Notes: generated by a model from the letters alone, not told the origin. 48,827 nt of DNA from Clostridiales bacterium (GCA_022774865.1 JALFLH010000012.1:1-48827); one strand, 5' to 3'; positions 6,609 to 15,913 are shown, counted from the stretch's first letter. Made by a program: numbers and translations.

Positions 6609-7768
6609 GATATCTCTTTCTCCTTAAGAAAATATACTCTTCGCTTCTCTTCCGAATCCGGTGGTTCAGGCATCTCAACGGCAAACAAGCCGTAGAGCCG
6701 TCCGAACTTCTGTTCTCTGGTTCCATAGGAGCCGGAATCCATTTCTCCGGCGTTTCGGAATTTGCCGGTTTTCCGTGCCTGATTCAGCACGGCGCGCCCC
6801 ACATCGTTAAAGCCCAGAATTCTGACATAGGGCGCAGGTGCGGCCAGATCTTCCCGGGTCAGCCCGAGAAAGGCGCACATGGCCATCCGGTCGATACGGG
6901 TACGGGTATAGCGCTTGGATTTGGTGGCGGCGATGATGCCATCCAGGGTTGCTTCCCTGCGGCAGGCGTGCATGAATTTCCGCCACAGTCCTTCACTGCC
7001 ATAGGGAAGCGCTTCAAATTCTTCGTCTGTCATGGCCCGGAATCTGGCCAGCATGGCACGTTCGCCCGCGGACAGGGTATGCAGGGCGGCATCTTCAAAG
7101 ACGGCGTGCGCGGCGGGGGGAACATATGCTCTCCAGTCCGATCCCGACAGCATCAGGCGACGAACGGCAGTGGCGGAGGGGTTGTTCAAATCGGGGGTTT
7201 CATCGTGATAGCTGCCCGGACGGCGAATGGGCAGGGGCTTCATCGCGCTGCCCTGGGCCAGAATCGCCTTGCAGTATTCCACGGCCAGAATGGTGTTCGG
7301 GCTGGTGAGAAACGTAGCGTCCAGTCCCATTTGCGCCAGCGCCTGCTGACGGGCGGCGGGAAAGGAGATCCCCGATGTAAGCGCCTGTTTCAGAAGGGAC
7401 GGATAACGGGAATCCAGCAGTGCTTCGGCGGTGTCCATCAGCGCGTCTGTGTCTGCGTTTTCCGTGCCGAAGCACAGCTCCCCACAGAGGCCGCTCAGAA
7501 TGCTGACGCCGCCGGACGCGAATCCCTCAGCGGAAGACAGCGCGATTTCCGTTGGCAATTCCAGTACCAGATCCGCGCCGCAGCGCAGGGCGGCTCTGGC
7601 GCGCAGCGTCTTATCCAGAATGGCCGGGGCGCCCCGCTGGACAAAATTGCCGCTCATCAGACACACGATGGCGCTTCCGCACCCACGGAGCGCCCGAATG
7701 GTGTCGATCTGCTTTTTGTGACCGGCGTGAAAGGGATTGTATTCGCAGATAATCCCAATCGTATCCAA
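6563..7768 (-). CDS. tmcAL: tRNA(Met) cytidine acetate ligase TmcAL
   Basis: TmcAL uses ATP and free acetate to place an acetyl group on the wobble cytidine (C34) of elongator tRNA-Met. The 401-residue protein begins GIICEYNPFHAGH, the nucleotidyltransferase HxGH motif (His14, His17), and keeps MSGNFVQRG and SPNTILAVEY, both typical of the family. The start is TTG at 7768, seven bases after AAGGAGG. It diverges from ackA across 140 bp. Since its substrate is acetate and ackA interconverts acetate and acetyl phosphate, the pairing may be meaningful. The C-terminus overlaps the yitT start. Confidence 0.9.
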   Translation of the reverse strand: MDTIGIICEYNPFHAGHKKQIDTIRALRGCGSAIVCLMSGNFVQRGAPAILDKTLRARAALRCGADLVLELPTEIALSSAEGFASGGVSILSGLCGELCFGTENADTDALMDTAEALLDSRYPSLLKQALTSGISFPAARQQALAQMGLDATFLTSPNTILAVEYCKAILAQGSAMKPLPIRRPGSYHDETPDLNNPSATAVRRLMLSGSDWRAYVPPAAHAVFEDAALHTLSAGERAMLARFRAMTDEEFEALPYGSEGLWRKFMHACRREATLDGIIAATKSKRYTRTRIDRMAMCAFLGLTREDLAAPAPYVRILGFNDVGRAVLNQARKTGKFRNAGEMDSGSYGTREQKFGRLYGLFAVEMPEPPDSEEKRRVYFLKEKEISCSPNSNPSTASSPF

Positions 7769-7806
7769 ACAAAGCCCTCCTTTTGCAATTTTTTTCCGTT
7801 CGGGGG

Positions 7807-7835
7807 TTGAGAAATTGGGAAAAATGAAATATAAT
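7807..7835 (+). promoter_or_regulatory. Sigma-A promoter of ackA
   Basis: TTGAGA (7807-7812), 17 bp, TATAAT (7830-7835). The leader to the ackA ATG is about 68 bases. No clear opposing promoter for tmcAL is visible. Confidence 0.8.
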
Positions 7836-7908
7836 AAATGTAGCTATGGCTATCATACCACATATTACGAAAAAAAGAAATATCTATTATTTAGGAGGCA
7901 ATTCCAAT

Positions 7909-9102
7909 ATGAACATTCTGATCATCAACGCCGGATCTTCCAGCCTGAAGTACCAGCTGATGAACCCCGAGACCGGCGTCGTATCCGCCAAGGGTCTGTG
8001 CGAACGCATCGGCATTGACGGCCGCCTGAACCACAACGCCAATGGCAAAAAGGTGGTCAAGGATATCCCCATGCCCACCCATTCCGAGGCGATTGCGGCG
8101 ACGCTGGACATTCTGGTTGATCCGGTGGACGGCGTCATCAAGTCCGTGGATGAGATTGACGCGGTTGGTCACCGTGTGTTGCACGGCGGTATGAAGTTCT
8201 CCGACTCCTGCATTATCGATGATGCCTGCATCAAGGCCATTGAAGCGTGCATTCCCCTTGGCCCCCTGCACAACCCCGCCAACCTGATGGGCATCCGCGC
8301 CTGCCAGTCCGTCATGCCCAACACCCCGCAGGTCGCCGTCTTCGATACCGCGTTCCACATGACCATGCCCCCCAAGGCTTACCGTTACGCCATTCCCAAG
8401 GAATACTACGAACATGACGACATCCGCCGTTATGGCTTCCATGGCACCTCCCACAAGTATGTGGCCCGCCGTACCGCCGAGCTGGTGGGCAAGAAGGAAT
8501 TCAAGATGGTCAACTGCCATCTGGGCAACGGTTCCTCTCTGTGCGCCATCAAGGACGGCAAGTGCATGGATACCTCCATGGGTCTGTCTCCGCTGGCCGG
8601 TGTTCCCATGGGCACCCGTTCCGGTGACATCGATCCCTGTGTGGTGCAGTTCATCTGCAACAAGTACGGCATGAGCGTGGATGACTGCCTGACCATGCTG
8701 AACAAGAAGTCCGGCGTGCTGGCGCTGTCCGGCGTGTCCTCCGACTTCCGGGATCTGGGTGCCGGTGCCGATGCGGGCAACGAGGACTGCAAGCTGGCGC
8801 TGGACAAGTTCTACTATGAGGTTGCCAAATATGTTGGCGCTTATACCGCCGCGCTGAACGGCATTGATGTGCTGACCTTCACCGCCGGTGTGGGTGAGAA
8901 CGATGCCGCAGCCCGCGCCGCCATCTGCGAATATCTCGGCTTCATGGGCGTGAAGATTGACCCCGAGAAGAACAACTGCCGTGGCAAGGAAGTCAAAATC
9001 TCCACCGACGATTCCGCGGTTCAGGTCTGGGTTGTTCCCACCAACGAAGAGCTGATGATTGCTCAGGATACCGCCGAGCTGGTCAAAGCCGCCAAGAAGT
9101 AA
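7909..9102 (+). CDS. ackA: Acetate kinase
   Basis: Acetate kinase makes ATP from acetyl phosphate and ADP, the main energy-yielding end step of acetate fermentation. The 397-residue protein starts MNILIINAGSSSLKYQL, with the phosphate-binding NAGSSS, and carries FDTAFH, YGFHGTSHKYV, HLGNGSS and FTAGVGEN, all standard. The ATG at 7909 is chosen because AGGAGG lies nine bases upstream; a longer in-frame start at 7846 would read through that site. Phosphotransacetylase (pta), the usual partner, is not in the window. A GC-rich terminator separates it from pepT. Confidence 0.97.
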   Translation: MNILIINAGSSSLKYQLMNPETGVVSAKGLCERIGIDGRLNHNANGKKVVKDIPMPTHSEAIAATLDILVDPVDGVIKSVDEIDAVGHRVLHGGMKFSDSCIIDDACIKAIEACIPLGPLHNPANLMGIRACQSVMPNTPQVAVFDTAFHMTMPPKAYRYAIPKEYYEHDDIRRYGFHGTSHKYVARRTAELVGKKEFKMVNCHLGNGSSLCAIKDGKCMDTSMGLSPLAGVPMGTRSGDIDPCVVQFICNKYGMSVDDCLTMLNKKSGVLALSGVSSDFRDLGAGADAGNEDCKLALDKFYYEVAKYVGAYTAALNGIDVLTFTAGVGENDAAARAAICEYLGFMGVKIDPEKNNCRGKEVKISTDDSAVQVWVVPTNEELMIAQDTAELVKAAKK

Positions 9103-9117
9103 TTGATTCAAACGGAC

Positions 9118-9145
9118 GAGCCGCCGCATATGCGGCGGCTCTTTT
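9118..9145 (+). terminator. Terminator after ackA
   Basis: Perfect 24-base palindrome centred on CATATG (GAGCCGCCG arms, 9118-9141) followed by four T. It would stop or reduce read-through into pepT, 20 bases on. Confidence 0.8.
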
Positions 9146-9165
9146 CCATGAAAGGAGTAATGAGT

Positions 9166-10380
9166 ATGACATCTGTAACCGAGCGCTTCCTGCGCTATGT
9201 ATCCTTTGACACCCAGTCGGACGAGGCCTCCGAAACCTGCCCCTCTACCGAAAAGCAAAAGCTGCTGGCTGCGGCGCTGGTGGAGGAAATGAAGGAAATG
9301 GGCATTGAAGATGCCCGCATGGACGAAAACGGCTATGTCTACGGCACCATTCCGGGGGATCCGAAGCTGCCCACCATCGGCCTGATCGCCCATATGGATA
9401 CCTCTCCCGACGCCTCCGGCGCCAATATCAAGGCGAAAATTGTGGAGTACAACGGCGGCGATGTATGCCTGAATCCGGAAAAAAACATCTGGCTGCGGGA
9501 AGCCGACTATGCCAGCCTGAAAAACCACCACGGCAAGCATCTGATCGTCACCGACGGCACCACCCTGCTGGGCGCGGATGACAAGGCGGGCGTGGCGGAA
9601 ATCATGGCGGCCGCCGAATATCTGATGGCAGCCCGCATCAATCATGCGACGCTCAAGATCGGCTTTACTCCCGACGAGGAAATCGGCAGCGGTGCCGATC
9701 GGTTTGATGTGAAGAGCTTCGGCGCGGACTACGCCTATACCGCCGACGGCGGAACCATCGGGGAGATTGAATATGAGAACTTCAACGCAGCCGGGGCAAA
9801 AGCGGTATTTCATGGCCTGAATATTCATCCCGGCTCCGCCAAGGGGAAGATGGTCAATTCCCAGTATATCGCCATGGAATTTCAGAGCCTGCTGCCCGCC
9901 GCCCAGAAGCCGGAATACACGGAAGCATATGAGGGCTTTATCCACCTGACGGACATGGAGGGAGCCGTGGAGCAGTCCACCCTGCGCTATATCATCCGTG
10001 ACCACGATATGGAGAAATTTGAGGAAAAAAAGGCTGTCATGGAAGCCGCTGCGGCCTATCTGAACGCCAAATACGGAAACGGGACAGTGGAATTGACCAT
10101 CCACGACAGCTATTTCAATATGAAAAAGTGCATCGAGCCGTGTATGTATGTGGTTGAGCGGGCGAAGGCTGCCATGAGGCGGGCCGGCATGGATCCGAAG
10201 GAGGTGCCCATCCGGGGCGGCACGGATGGCGCGCGGCTGAGCTATGAGGGACTGCCCTGCCCGAACCTGTGCACCGGCGGCGAGAATTACCACGGCCGGT
10301 TTGAGTATATCCCGGTGGAGGATATGGAAAAATGCACCAGAATGCTGGTTGAGATTCTGACCGGTGTGGAGGATTTCTGA
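9166..10380 (+). CDS. pepT: Peptidase T (tripeptide aminopeptidase)
   Basis: PepT is a cytoplasmic zinc enzyme that removes the N-terminal residue of tripeptides. The 404-residue protein has the M20B set: AHMDTSPD (His76, Asp78), LLGADDKAG for the bridging Asp, and PDEEIGSGADRFD for the general base, then the dimerisation domain and a late IRGGTDGARLSYEGLPCPN with the third metal ligand region. The ATG at 9166 sits nine bases after AAAGGAG; an ATG three codons earlier in the same frame is too close to it. No separate promoter was found, so it may depend on read-through from ackA past the terminator. Confidence 0.94.
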   Translation: MTSVTERFLRYVSFDTQSDEASETCPSTEKQKLLAAALVEEMKEMGIEDARMDENGYVYGTIPGDPKLPTIGLIAHMDTSPDASGANIKAKIVEYNGGDVCLNPEKNIWLREADYASLKNHHGKHLIVTDGTTLLGADDKAGVAEIMAAAEYLMAARINHATLKIGFTPDEEIGSGADRFDVKSFGADYAYTADGGTIGEIEYENFNAAGAKAVFHGLNIHPGSAKGKMVNSQYIAMEFQSLLPAAQKPEYTEAYEGFIHLTDMEGAVEQSTLRYIIRDHDMEKFEEKKAVMEAAAAYLNAKYGNGTVELTIHDSYFNMKKCIEPCMYVVERAKAAMRRAGMDPKEVPIRGGTDGARLSYEGLPCPNLCTGGENYHGRFEYIPVEDMEKCTRMLVEILTGVEDF

Positions 10381-10464
10381 GGGCCTCAGAGAATCATCTG
10401 CTGCGGGCATTTCCAAACAAACGCAATTCCGGACGCATGGAAACTGAATCAAAGCCTTTTCCAG

Positions 10465-10492
10465 TTGAAAAATGGGGATACTGTGCTATAAT
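10465..10492 (+). promoter_or_regulatory. Promoter of the kinase pair
   Basis: TTGAAA (10465-10470), 16 bp, TATAAT (10487-10492) with an extended TG-n. An AGGAGG lies close behind for the first kinase gene. Confidence 0.75.
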
Positions 10493-10515
10493 AGCAGAAA
10501 AAAGGAGGCGGCAGA

Positions 10516-11469
10516 ATGGGCATTGTCGTGATCGGCGCCGTATTTGTGGATATTAAGGGATACCCTGAGGCGGCATTCAACCCCACAGGAAGAAATGTGG
10601 GCAGAGTGGAACAGATTCATGGCGGCGTGGGACGGAACGTGGCGGAGGATATTGCCAATGTGGAGCTTCGCCCGACCTTTGTCAGTCTGGTGGATCAGAG
10701 CGGAACCGGGCTTGACGTTCTGCAGAAGATGAAAAGCCACAAGGTCAATACGGACTATATCCGCGCCACCCGTGATGGAATGGGCACCTGGTTGGCTGTT
10801 TTTGACAACGATGGTGACGTGTGCGCATCCATCTCCAAACGTCCGGATCTGATGCCCATTGCGGATATTCTGGATCAGCAGGGCGATGAGATTTTTGCCA
10901 ATGCGGATAGTATTATCATTGAAATCGATATGGATAAGGAGATCGTCAAGCGGGCGCTGAGGCTTGCAAAAAAATATGGCAAGCGGGTCTATGCCGTGGT
11001 CGCCAATATGAGCATCGCGTTGGAGCGCCGGGATTTTCTGCAGTCCATTTCCTGCTTTGTCTGCAACCTGCAGGAGGCGGGTATGCTGTTTTCCAATGAC
11101 TATTCCGACAAAACGCCCGATGAGATGGTTCAAATCATCGCGGAGAAGGTTCGCGCCGCCCGGATTCCCAGTATGATTGTCACAATGGGCGGCGAAGGCG
11201 CGGTGTACGCCAGCCGGGACGGGGACAAGGGCTTCTGTCCGGCACGGAAGGTGGATGTGAAGGATACCACCGGTGCCGGAGACGCTTTCTGTGCCGGCGC
11301 GGCCATCGGCCTGACTTACGGCAAACATCTGGCGGAAGCCTGCGAAATCGGCGCTCACCTTGCCGCGTCCGTGATTGTGACATCGGAAAATGTTTGCCCC
11401 CGTTTCCTGCCCCGGGAGCTGGGACTGGATATGGACGTGCAGGTCGATGAGACGGACGAGCCGCTATGA
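10516..11469 (+). CDS. PfkB-family sugar/nucleoside kinase
   Basis: The 317-residue protein is of ribokinase type: an N-terminal GGVGRNVAEDIA substrate-binding stretch (about 35-46) and the C-terminal DTTGAGDAFCAG motif (about 254-265) with the catalytic Asp and anion hole. It should phosphorylate a small sugar, nucleoside or pseudouridine in the cytoplasm; the substrate cannot be read from the sequence. The start ATG follows AAGGAGGCGGCAG. Its stop overlaps the start of the next kinase by four bases (ATGA), so they are translationally coupled. The -10 is close to the gene. Confidence 0.88.
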   Translation: MGIVVIGAVFVDIKGYPEAAFNPTGRNVGRVEQIHGGVGRNVAEDIANVELRPTFVSLVDQSGTGLDVLQKMKSHKVNTDYIRATRDGMGTWLAVFDNDGDVCASISKRPDLMPIADILDQQGDEIFANADSIIIEIDMDKEIVKRALRLAKKYGKRVYAVVANMSIALERRDFLQSISCFVCNLQEAGMLFSNDYSDKTPDEMVQIIAEKVRAARIPSMIVTMGGEGAVYASRDGDKGFCPARKVDVKDTTGAGDAFCAGAAIGLTYGKHLAEACEIGAHLAASVIVTSENVCPRFLPRELGLDMDVQVDETDEPL

Positions 11470-12296
11470 CCAACCGCCGAATTCTGACCGTTCAGGACAT
11501 TTCCTGCGTGGGGCAGTGCTCCATGGCAGTGGCGCTGCCGGTGCTGGCTGCCTGCGGTCATGCGGTGAGCATTCTTCCCGCGTCGGTGCTTTCAACCCAT
11601 ACCGGTGGGTTCGGAACACCCGCCAGGCGGGATCTGGCGGATTTCATGGAGGAGGCCGGACGTCATTGGCGAAGCGCCGGAATCTGCTTTGACGTGATCT
11701 GCACCGGGTATCTGGGCAGCATCCGGGCAATTCAGGCCTGTGCCGATTTGATTGGGGAAGTTCTGGCGCCGGGCGGCATGACGATTGCCGATCCTGCCAT
11801 GGCGGATCATGGCAGGCTGTATTCCGGGCTGGATGGAAAATATGCCGGCGCTATGATGGAGCTTTGCCGGCAGGCGGATGTGATGCTTCCAAACACTACC
11901 GAGGCCGCCATGCTGGCAGGGATGCCCCTCCGGGAGACAATGGATGAAGGGGAGGCAGCGTTGCTGCTGAACCGCCTGGGCGGGAGAAACGTGGTTATGA
12001 CGGGCGTTGGCCGCAGCCCAGCGGAGACCGGCGTTGCAGTCAATGCGGATGGGAAAGTACGCGCGTATTTTCACCGGAAGGTGGACGGAAGCTATCATGG
12101 AACCGGAGACCTGTTTGCCGCTGCATTTACGGGGGCGTTGGCTGGCGGCAGGACGCTGTATGACGCCGCGCGGATTGCGGCGGATTTCACTTGCCGCTGC
12201 GCGGAAAACACCTTCCGTCAACGAAACGGCGGCTGGTATGGGGTCCGGTATGAAACCGAGCTTCCATTTTTGATGCAGATGCTCCAATCTGATTGA
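11466..12296 (+). CDS. Pyridoxal/pyridoxamine kinase (PdxY-like)
   Basis: The 276-residue protein belongs to the vitamin B6 kinase branch of the ribokinase fold: it starts RILTVQDISCVGQCSMAVALPVL, has STHTGGF near residue 43, LPNTTEAAMLAG mid-protein, and ends in a GDLFAAAFTGAL motif. It would phosphorylate pyridoxal, pyridoxine or pyridoxamine to salvage the cofactor. The ATG overlaps the upstream kinase stop by four bases. Two ribokinase-fold enzymes of different branches in one operon could serve unrelated salvage steps. A strong terminator follows at 12370. Confidence 0.85.
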   Translation: MTNRRILTVQDISCVGQCSMAVALPVLAACGHAVSILPASVLSTHTGGFGTPARRDLADFMEEAGRHWRSAGICFDVICTGYLGSIRAIQACADLIGEVLAPGGMTIADPAMADHGRLYSGLDGKYAGAMMELCRQADVMLPNTTEAAMLAGMPLRETMDEGEAALLLNRLGGRNVVMTGVGRSPAETGVAVNADGKVRAYFHRKVDGSYHGTGDLFAAAFTGALAGGRTLYDAARIAADFTCRCAENTFRQRNGGWYGVRYETELPFLMQMLQSD

Positions 12297-12369
12297 GAAA
12301 AAACACATCCACCGACCGGTCAGTGTCCCTTCGTTGGCAGTTAGGTGACACATCCATTTCCTCTGCAAT

Positions 12370-12412
12370 AACAGCACACAGCGAAGCGAAAGCAAGCTGT
12401 GTGCTGTTTTTT
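12370..12412 (+). terminator. Terminator of the kinase operon
   Basis: 13-bp arms (AACAGCACACAGC at 12370-12382, complement at 12396-12408) then six T. Confidence 0.88.
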
Positions 12413-12423
12413 GAGAATAGGGC

Positions 12424-12609
12424 ATGGCAATAAACGGAACCGTGTGCATGAATATCTTTCTGAAAAAATCTGAACGCTATTCTGAGGACATCATCATGCT
12501 CTGCTGTGACGGTGCTGCATGGCACAAATCCGGGAGATTGAAATTGCCGGAGAGTATGATCCTTTTCCACATTCCTCCAGATACGCCCGGGATGCATCCC
12601 ATCTGGAAA
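12424..12609 (+). pseudogene. IS630-type transposase fragment
   Basis: About 60 residues resemble the middle of an IS630/Tc1-like DDE transposase: FLKKSERYSEDIIMLCCDGAAWHKSGRLKLPE, with the second catalytic Asp in the LCCDGAAWHKS context, then a decayed PPxTPxMHPI where functional copies have PPYSPELNPIE. The third catalytic Glu is missing and reading continues into unrelated sequence. A stop codon lies just before the first Met, and no terminal repeats are visible. It sits between the kinase-operon terminator and the 3' end of the yfhO-like gene. It is a dead remnant. Confidence 0.75.
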
Positions 12610-12623
12610 GCAGGCTGGACTTG

Positions 12624-15320
12624 TCAGCGCCTGTCCTGCTTTTTTGCTTCAAATTTGCCGCGTCTGCTTTGGGGCGGATAATACACAGACGCCAGAATCG
12701 CAAATACGGCGGCGCAGGCCAGACTGATCTTCCATCCCAGGGAAAATGCCGCATTGTGATAGATAAACTCCACCTGATGGCTGCCCGCCGTCAGCATAAC
12801 ACCCACCATCACATCGCCCGTCAGCACAATCTCCGCCTCCTGTCCGTCCACCTTCACAGACCAGTTTCCGTTCTGCGGAATGGAGGTATAAAGCAGGCCG
12901 TCCCGGTTGCAGTCGATGGTGCCCGAAACCCGGGTGTTGGAGAAATCGGTCAGCTCCAGCGTGGAGACAGCCAATGCCTCATAGCAGGCCCGCATCCGTT
13001 CCTCGTTCAGGATGGCCGCGGTGACGGTGATGGTTCCGCTCTCCTCTGCCTTGCAGGTGGCCCGCACCTGAACCACATCGCCCACCGACACATCACCTAC
13101 CGCCAGCATCTGGGGCAGGCTCATGGTCTCGCTGTACAGCTCCACGCCGTTTTTCCAGATGGAAATGCTGTTCCGCTTGGGCATATTCAAATCCACGCAG
13201 AAAAAGCCATCGCTATTCACCTGATAGGTATAGATCACGGTAGAGCCGCTGAGCCCATCCTGATAGGCGCAGTAGCCGCTGGAATTCTGGTCGGTCACGG
13301 TGACGTCCACGCCTTCAATGGTCAGGCTCTGCCCGTCCATCAGCTTCCATGCATCCTCCCCCATACCCGTGACGGCCGACAGAAGCTGGTTCTGCAGGCG
13401 GAAGCCCGTATTGCCCCCCTGCATATCCACCTGAGCCAGCTCCGGTTCCGCGAGAAAGCCCAGCGGCAGGTACGCGGTGTTTTCCAGCAGCACCGTGTCT
13501 CCAAAGCGGTTGATCTCCTCAAAATAGGCGCTGGTTTTATCCTTGCCGTCCCGCTCAATCATATATTTCAGCCCCAGAAACAGGTTTGACACCGGAGAGG
13601 CTTCCTCGTAGCAGTAGCGGTTATAGGTGTTTTTCGCGCCGTAGCCCAGCGCTTTCATAAATTCCGTCACCTTCACATTGGCAGAGCTGGTGAAGGTGGA
13701 AACGCCGTTATAGCCGTTCAGCGCTCCATCGTTCAGGGTTTGGGAATGGGTGGTTTCCGCCCGGTAGAACAGGTTGTTCCGTTCCCGCTCTTTCATATAG
13801 CGGATCACGGAAGCCGTATAGGTGGTGCCCCGGGGATAGTTGGAAACACTGGTTCCGGAAAACCGGACGCCGAAATTCACCAGATTGGCGATCAGTTCCA
13901 GACACATCACCCCCAGCAGAACCCGGCTTGCGGCGCTGCGGCGGCGGGCGGAGGTCTCCGCCGCCATGCGAACCTGTTCCTCCTCCGCGTCCTTCGGAAG
14001 GCGGACGCTTCGCTGTCCGGCGATGAGCGTACCGATATAGGCAGCCAGAAAGCCCAGATTATACACAAGGAATACCCATTCCAGCCCGTTATTTGCGCAG
14101 GACATGATACCAAAGCTCAGCACCGCAGCCGCAAGAATATGCCGCAGCCGGAAGCAGGAGCGCAGCAGCCACGCCCGGTAAGCCATGTAGAGTACCACAA
14201 AGCTGTACAGGAAACTGAAGCGGTAGGGAATCATGTTGGTGAAATGGAAGCCGTGCCAGATATAGTCAAGCTGGCGGATGATAAAGCTGAAGATAAAAAA
14301 CACCAGCATGGCAAGGCAGCACAGCTTGTCCCGCAGCTTCACGTCCTTCGCCATCAGATACAGGAACGCCAGCACCATGGTACCCACGCCGCAGTACAGG
14401 TTGGGGAGCCCTTCCTTGAAGGTCGGTTCGATGCCGCCCGCCATATTGCCCGCCACCTGGCGCATGGCATCCAGCAGTCCCATCCATGTATTCTTGTCGG
14501 CAATGTTCAGCTTGAAACCCGTGGGAAACTTGTTGACGCTGGACTGGGTATTCTGCAGCGCGGCAAGGGCGGGCAGCTCCAGAATTGCCGTCATACCGAT
14601 GGCCAGCAGGGAAAACAGGGCAATTCGGAAAAGATCCGAGAAAAAGCGTCTGATCCCCCGCCAGCGGCAAATTTCATAGCAGGCAAAAAGCAGCAGAACA
14701 AAGATGCAGGTAAAAAAACCGATATAATAATTGGAATAGATGGACAGAAAGAGCGTGACGGTATACAGGAAAAACCTGTTGTCCCGCAGCAGCGACACGG
14801 TGCCCAGCGCCACCAGCGGCAGCAGCGCAAAGGTATCCAGCCACATGACGTTCCACTGATACCCCAGCGCCCATGCACACAGTGCGTAAAACGCGCCAAA
14901 AACCGCCGTGGAGATCTCCTTTTTCCCAAACATCTTTTGCAGGAAAATGGCAAAGAACAGACCGGCCAGCCCCAGCTTGATGGGAACCAGCAGGGAGAAG
15001 AACTCCAGCAGCCACCCTTCCGGCACCAGAACGCTCAAAAGATTCAGCGGCGAGGCCAGATAATAGGAAATCAGACCCAGATAATCCATGCCCAGACCGA
15101 CGCTCCAGTTATACAACAGAGAATCGCCGCTGCGCAGTGCCTTGCGAAACGCCACGAAGAACGGATAATACTGGTGGTACATATCGGAATACAGCATCGA
15201 GTATTTGCCGAACGGCTCATACTGGCTGACCAGCATCACAAAAAGCATACCGACACACGGTATCGCAAAGGCAAGCGCCAGGCTGTTCGGCCTGGCTGTC
15301 AGATTCTGGGATTGTTTCAT
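12624..15320 (-). CDS. YfhO-family multi-pass membrane protein
   Basis: The 898-residue protein has about a dozen membrane segments in its first 480 residues, including the family stretch with YSDMYHQYYPFF and SLLYNWSVGLGMDY near the start. A large extracytoplasmic domain (about 480-860) and a last membrane segment near the C-terminus follow. YfhO proteins are GT-C-like and have been linked to glycosylation of lipoteichoic acid in Bacillus and Listeria; this copy is likely to act on a surface glycan but the acceptor is unknown. The ATG follows GGGGGAG. It has its own promoter (15353-15381). No glycan-synthesis genes adjoin it. Confidence 0.82.
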   Translation of the reverse strand: MKQSQNLTARPNSLALAFAIPCVGMLFVMLVSQYEPFGKYSMLYSDMYHQYYPFFVAFRKALRSGDSLLYNWSVGLGMDYLGLISYYLASPLNLLSVLVPEGWLLEFFSLLVPIKLGLAGLFFAIFLQKMFGKKEISTAVFGAFYALCAWALGYQWNVMWLDTFALLPLVALGTVSLLRDNRFFLYTVTLFLSIYSNYYIGFFTCIFVLLLFACYEICRWRGIRRFFSDLFRIALFSLLAIGMTAILELPALAALQNTQSSVNKFPTGFKLNIADKNTWMGLLDAMRQVAGNMAGGIEPTFKEGLPNLYCGVGTMVLAFLYLMAKDVKLRDKLCCLAMLVFFIFSFIIRQLDYIWHGFHFTNMIPYRFSFLYSFVVLYMAYRAWLLRSCFRLRHILAAAVLSFGIMSCANNGLEWVFLVYNLGFLAAYIGTLIAGQRSVRLPKDAEEEQVRMAAETSARRRSAASRVLLGVMCLELIANLVNFGVRFSGTSVSNYPRGTTYTASVIRYMKERERNNLFYRAETTHSQTLNDGALNGYNGVSTFTSSANVKVTEFMKALGYGAKNTYNRYCYEEASPVSNLFLGLKYMIERDGKDKTSAYFEEINRFGDTVLLENTAYLPLGFLAEPELAQVDMQGGNTGFRLQNQLLSAVTGMGEDAWKLMDGQSLTIEGVDVTVTDQNSSGYCAYQDGLSGSTVIYTYQVNSDGFFCVDLNMPKRNSISIWKNGVELYSETMSLPQMLAVGDVSVGDVVQVRATCKAEESGTITVTAAILNEERMRACYEALAVSTLELTDFSNTRVSGTIDCNRDGLLYTSIPQNGNWSVKVDGQEAEIVLTGDVMVGVMLTAGSHQVEFIYHNAAFSLGWKISLACAAVFAILASVYYPPQSRRGKFEAKKQDRR

Positions 15321-15352
15321 AGTGCTCCCCCGGTCAAATCAGAATATGGATT

Positions 15353-15381
15353 ATTTTATCACGAATCTCCATTCCGGTAAA
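15353..15381 (-). promoter_or_regulatory. Promoter of the YfhO-like gene
   Basis: Minus strand TTTACC (15376-15381), 17 bp, TAAAAT (15353-15358). Confidence 0.7.
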
Positions 15382-15432
15382 GGCATCCACCCACTTTATT
15401 TTACCGGGAATCTTAAGAATTTATAAAGCCGC

Positions 15433-15462
15433 AAAATCCCGCCGCGTGTACGCGGCGGGATT
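15433..15462 (-). terminator. Terminator of the PH-domain gene
   Basis: Perfect 12-bp arms (15435-15446, 15451-15462) with a four-base loop and TTTT on the minus strand. Confidence 0.8.
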
Positions 15463-15469
15463 CCAAGGC

Positions 15470-15886
15470 TCAGTTGTCATCATCCAGATCATCGTCATCC
15501 GTTTCATCATCGCCGGGGGCATCGGCATTGGTGGTCATGATCTCACCCACCCGGACGCGGCGGCGAATCTTCATCTCCTCCACCTGCTTGTGGAGCAGTT
15601 CCTTGACCTCCATGGGATTTTTGATGTTTTTCAGCAGCAGACTGGGGGTGGTCTTATCAGAGGACATCACCGTCACCGTGCCCACGCCGAAAATCCGCTG
15701 ACCCAGTGTCCGGCTGGTGTTGATATCCCGAACCCGGTAAAGCAGAAGCTCCTCATCCTTGATATTCAAAAAACCTACCGAAACAAAGAGCCGATCCTCG
15801 GACATGGCGTAGCGGGTGAAGCTGAGGGGCAGCCCCAGACGGCGCTTCCGGTCTTTCCAGATATACGCAATTCCGTTTTTCTTCAT
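15470..15886 (-). CDS. PH-domain (YdbT/bPH-like) protein
   Basis: The 138-residue soluble protein has the beta-rich bacterial PH layout (about 15-100): RYAMSEDRLFVSVGFLNIKDEELLLYRVRDINTS..., followed by a charged helix with KNPMEVKELLHKQVEE and a very acidic tail. In related proteins the pattern of a residue run such as LYRVRDI reflects the domain core; the role is unknown. There is no membrane segment. The start has AGGAGG nine bases upstream. It has its own promoter immediately after the spoIVA stop and its own terminator. Confidence 0.7.
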   Translation of the reverse strand: MKKNGIAYIWKDRKRRLGLPLSFTRYAMSEDRLFVSVGFLNIKDEELLLYRVRDINTSRTLGQRIFGVGTVTVMSSDKTTPSLLLKNIKNPMEVKELLHKQVEEMKIRRRVRVGEIMTTNADAPGDDETDDDDLDDDN

Positions 15887-15913
15887 ACGGCAGACCTCCT
15901 GCGTTTTTCTTTT

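Noticed and set aside
10374..10392. TCTGAGG/CCTCAGA palindrome at the end of pepT as terminator
   Set aside because: Short, 1-base centre, no T run; left unassigned.
7891..10452. Long open frame (853 codons) on the minus strand over ackA and pepT
   Set aside because: It is the antisense of two clear enzymes, has no family motifs and is rich in His/Gln/Gly as expected from GC-rich shadow frames.
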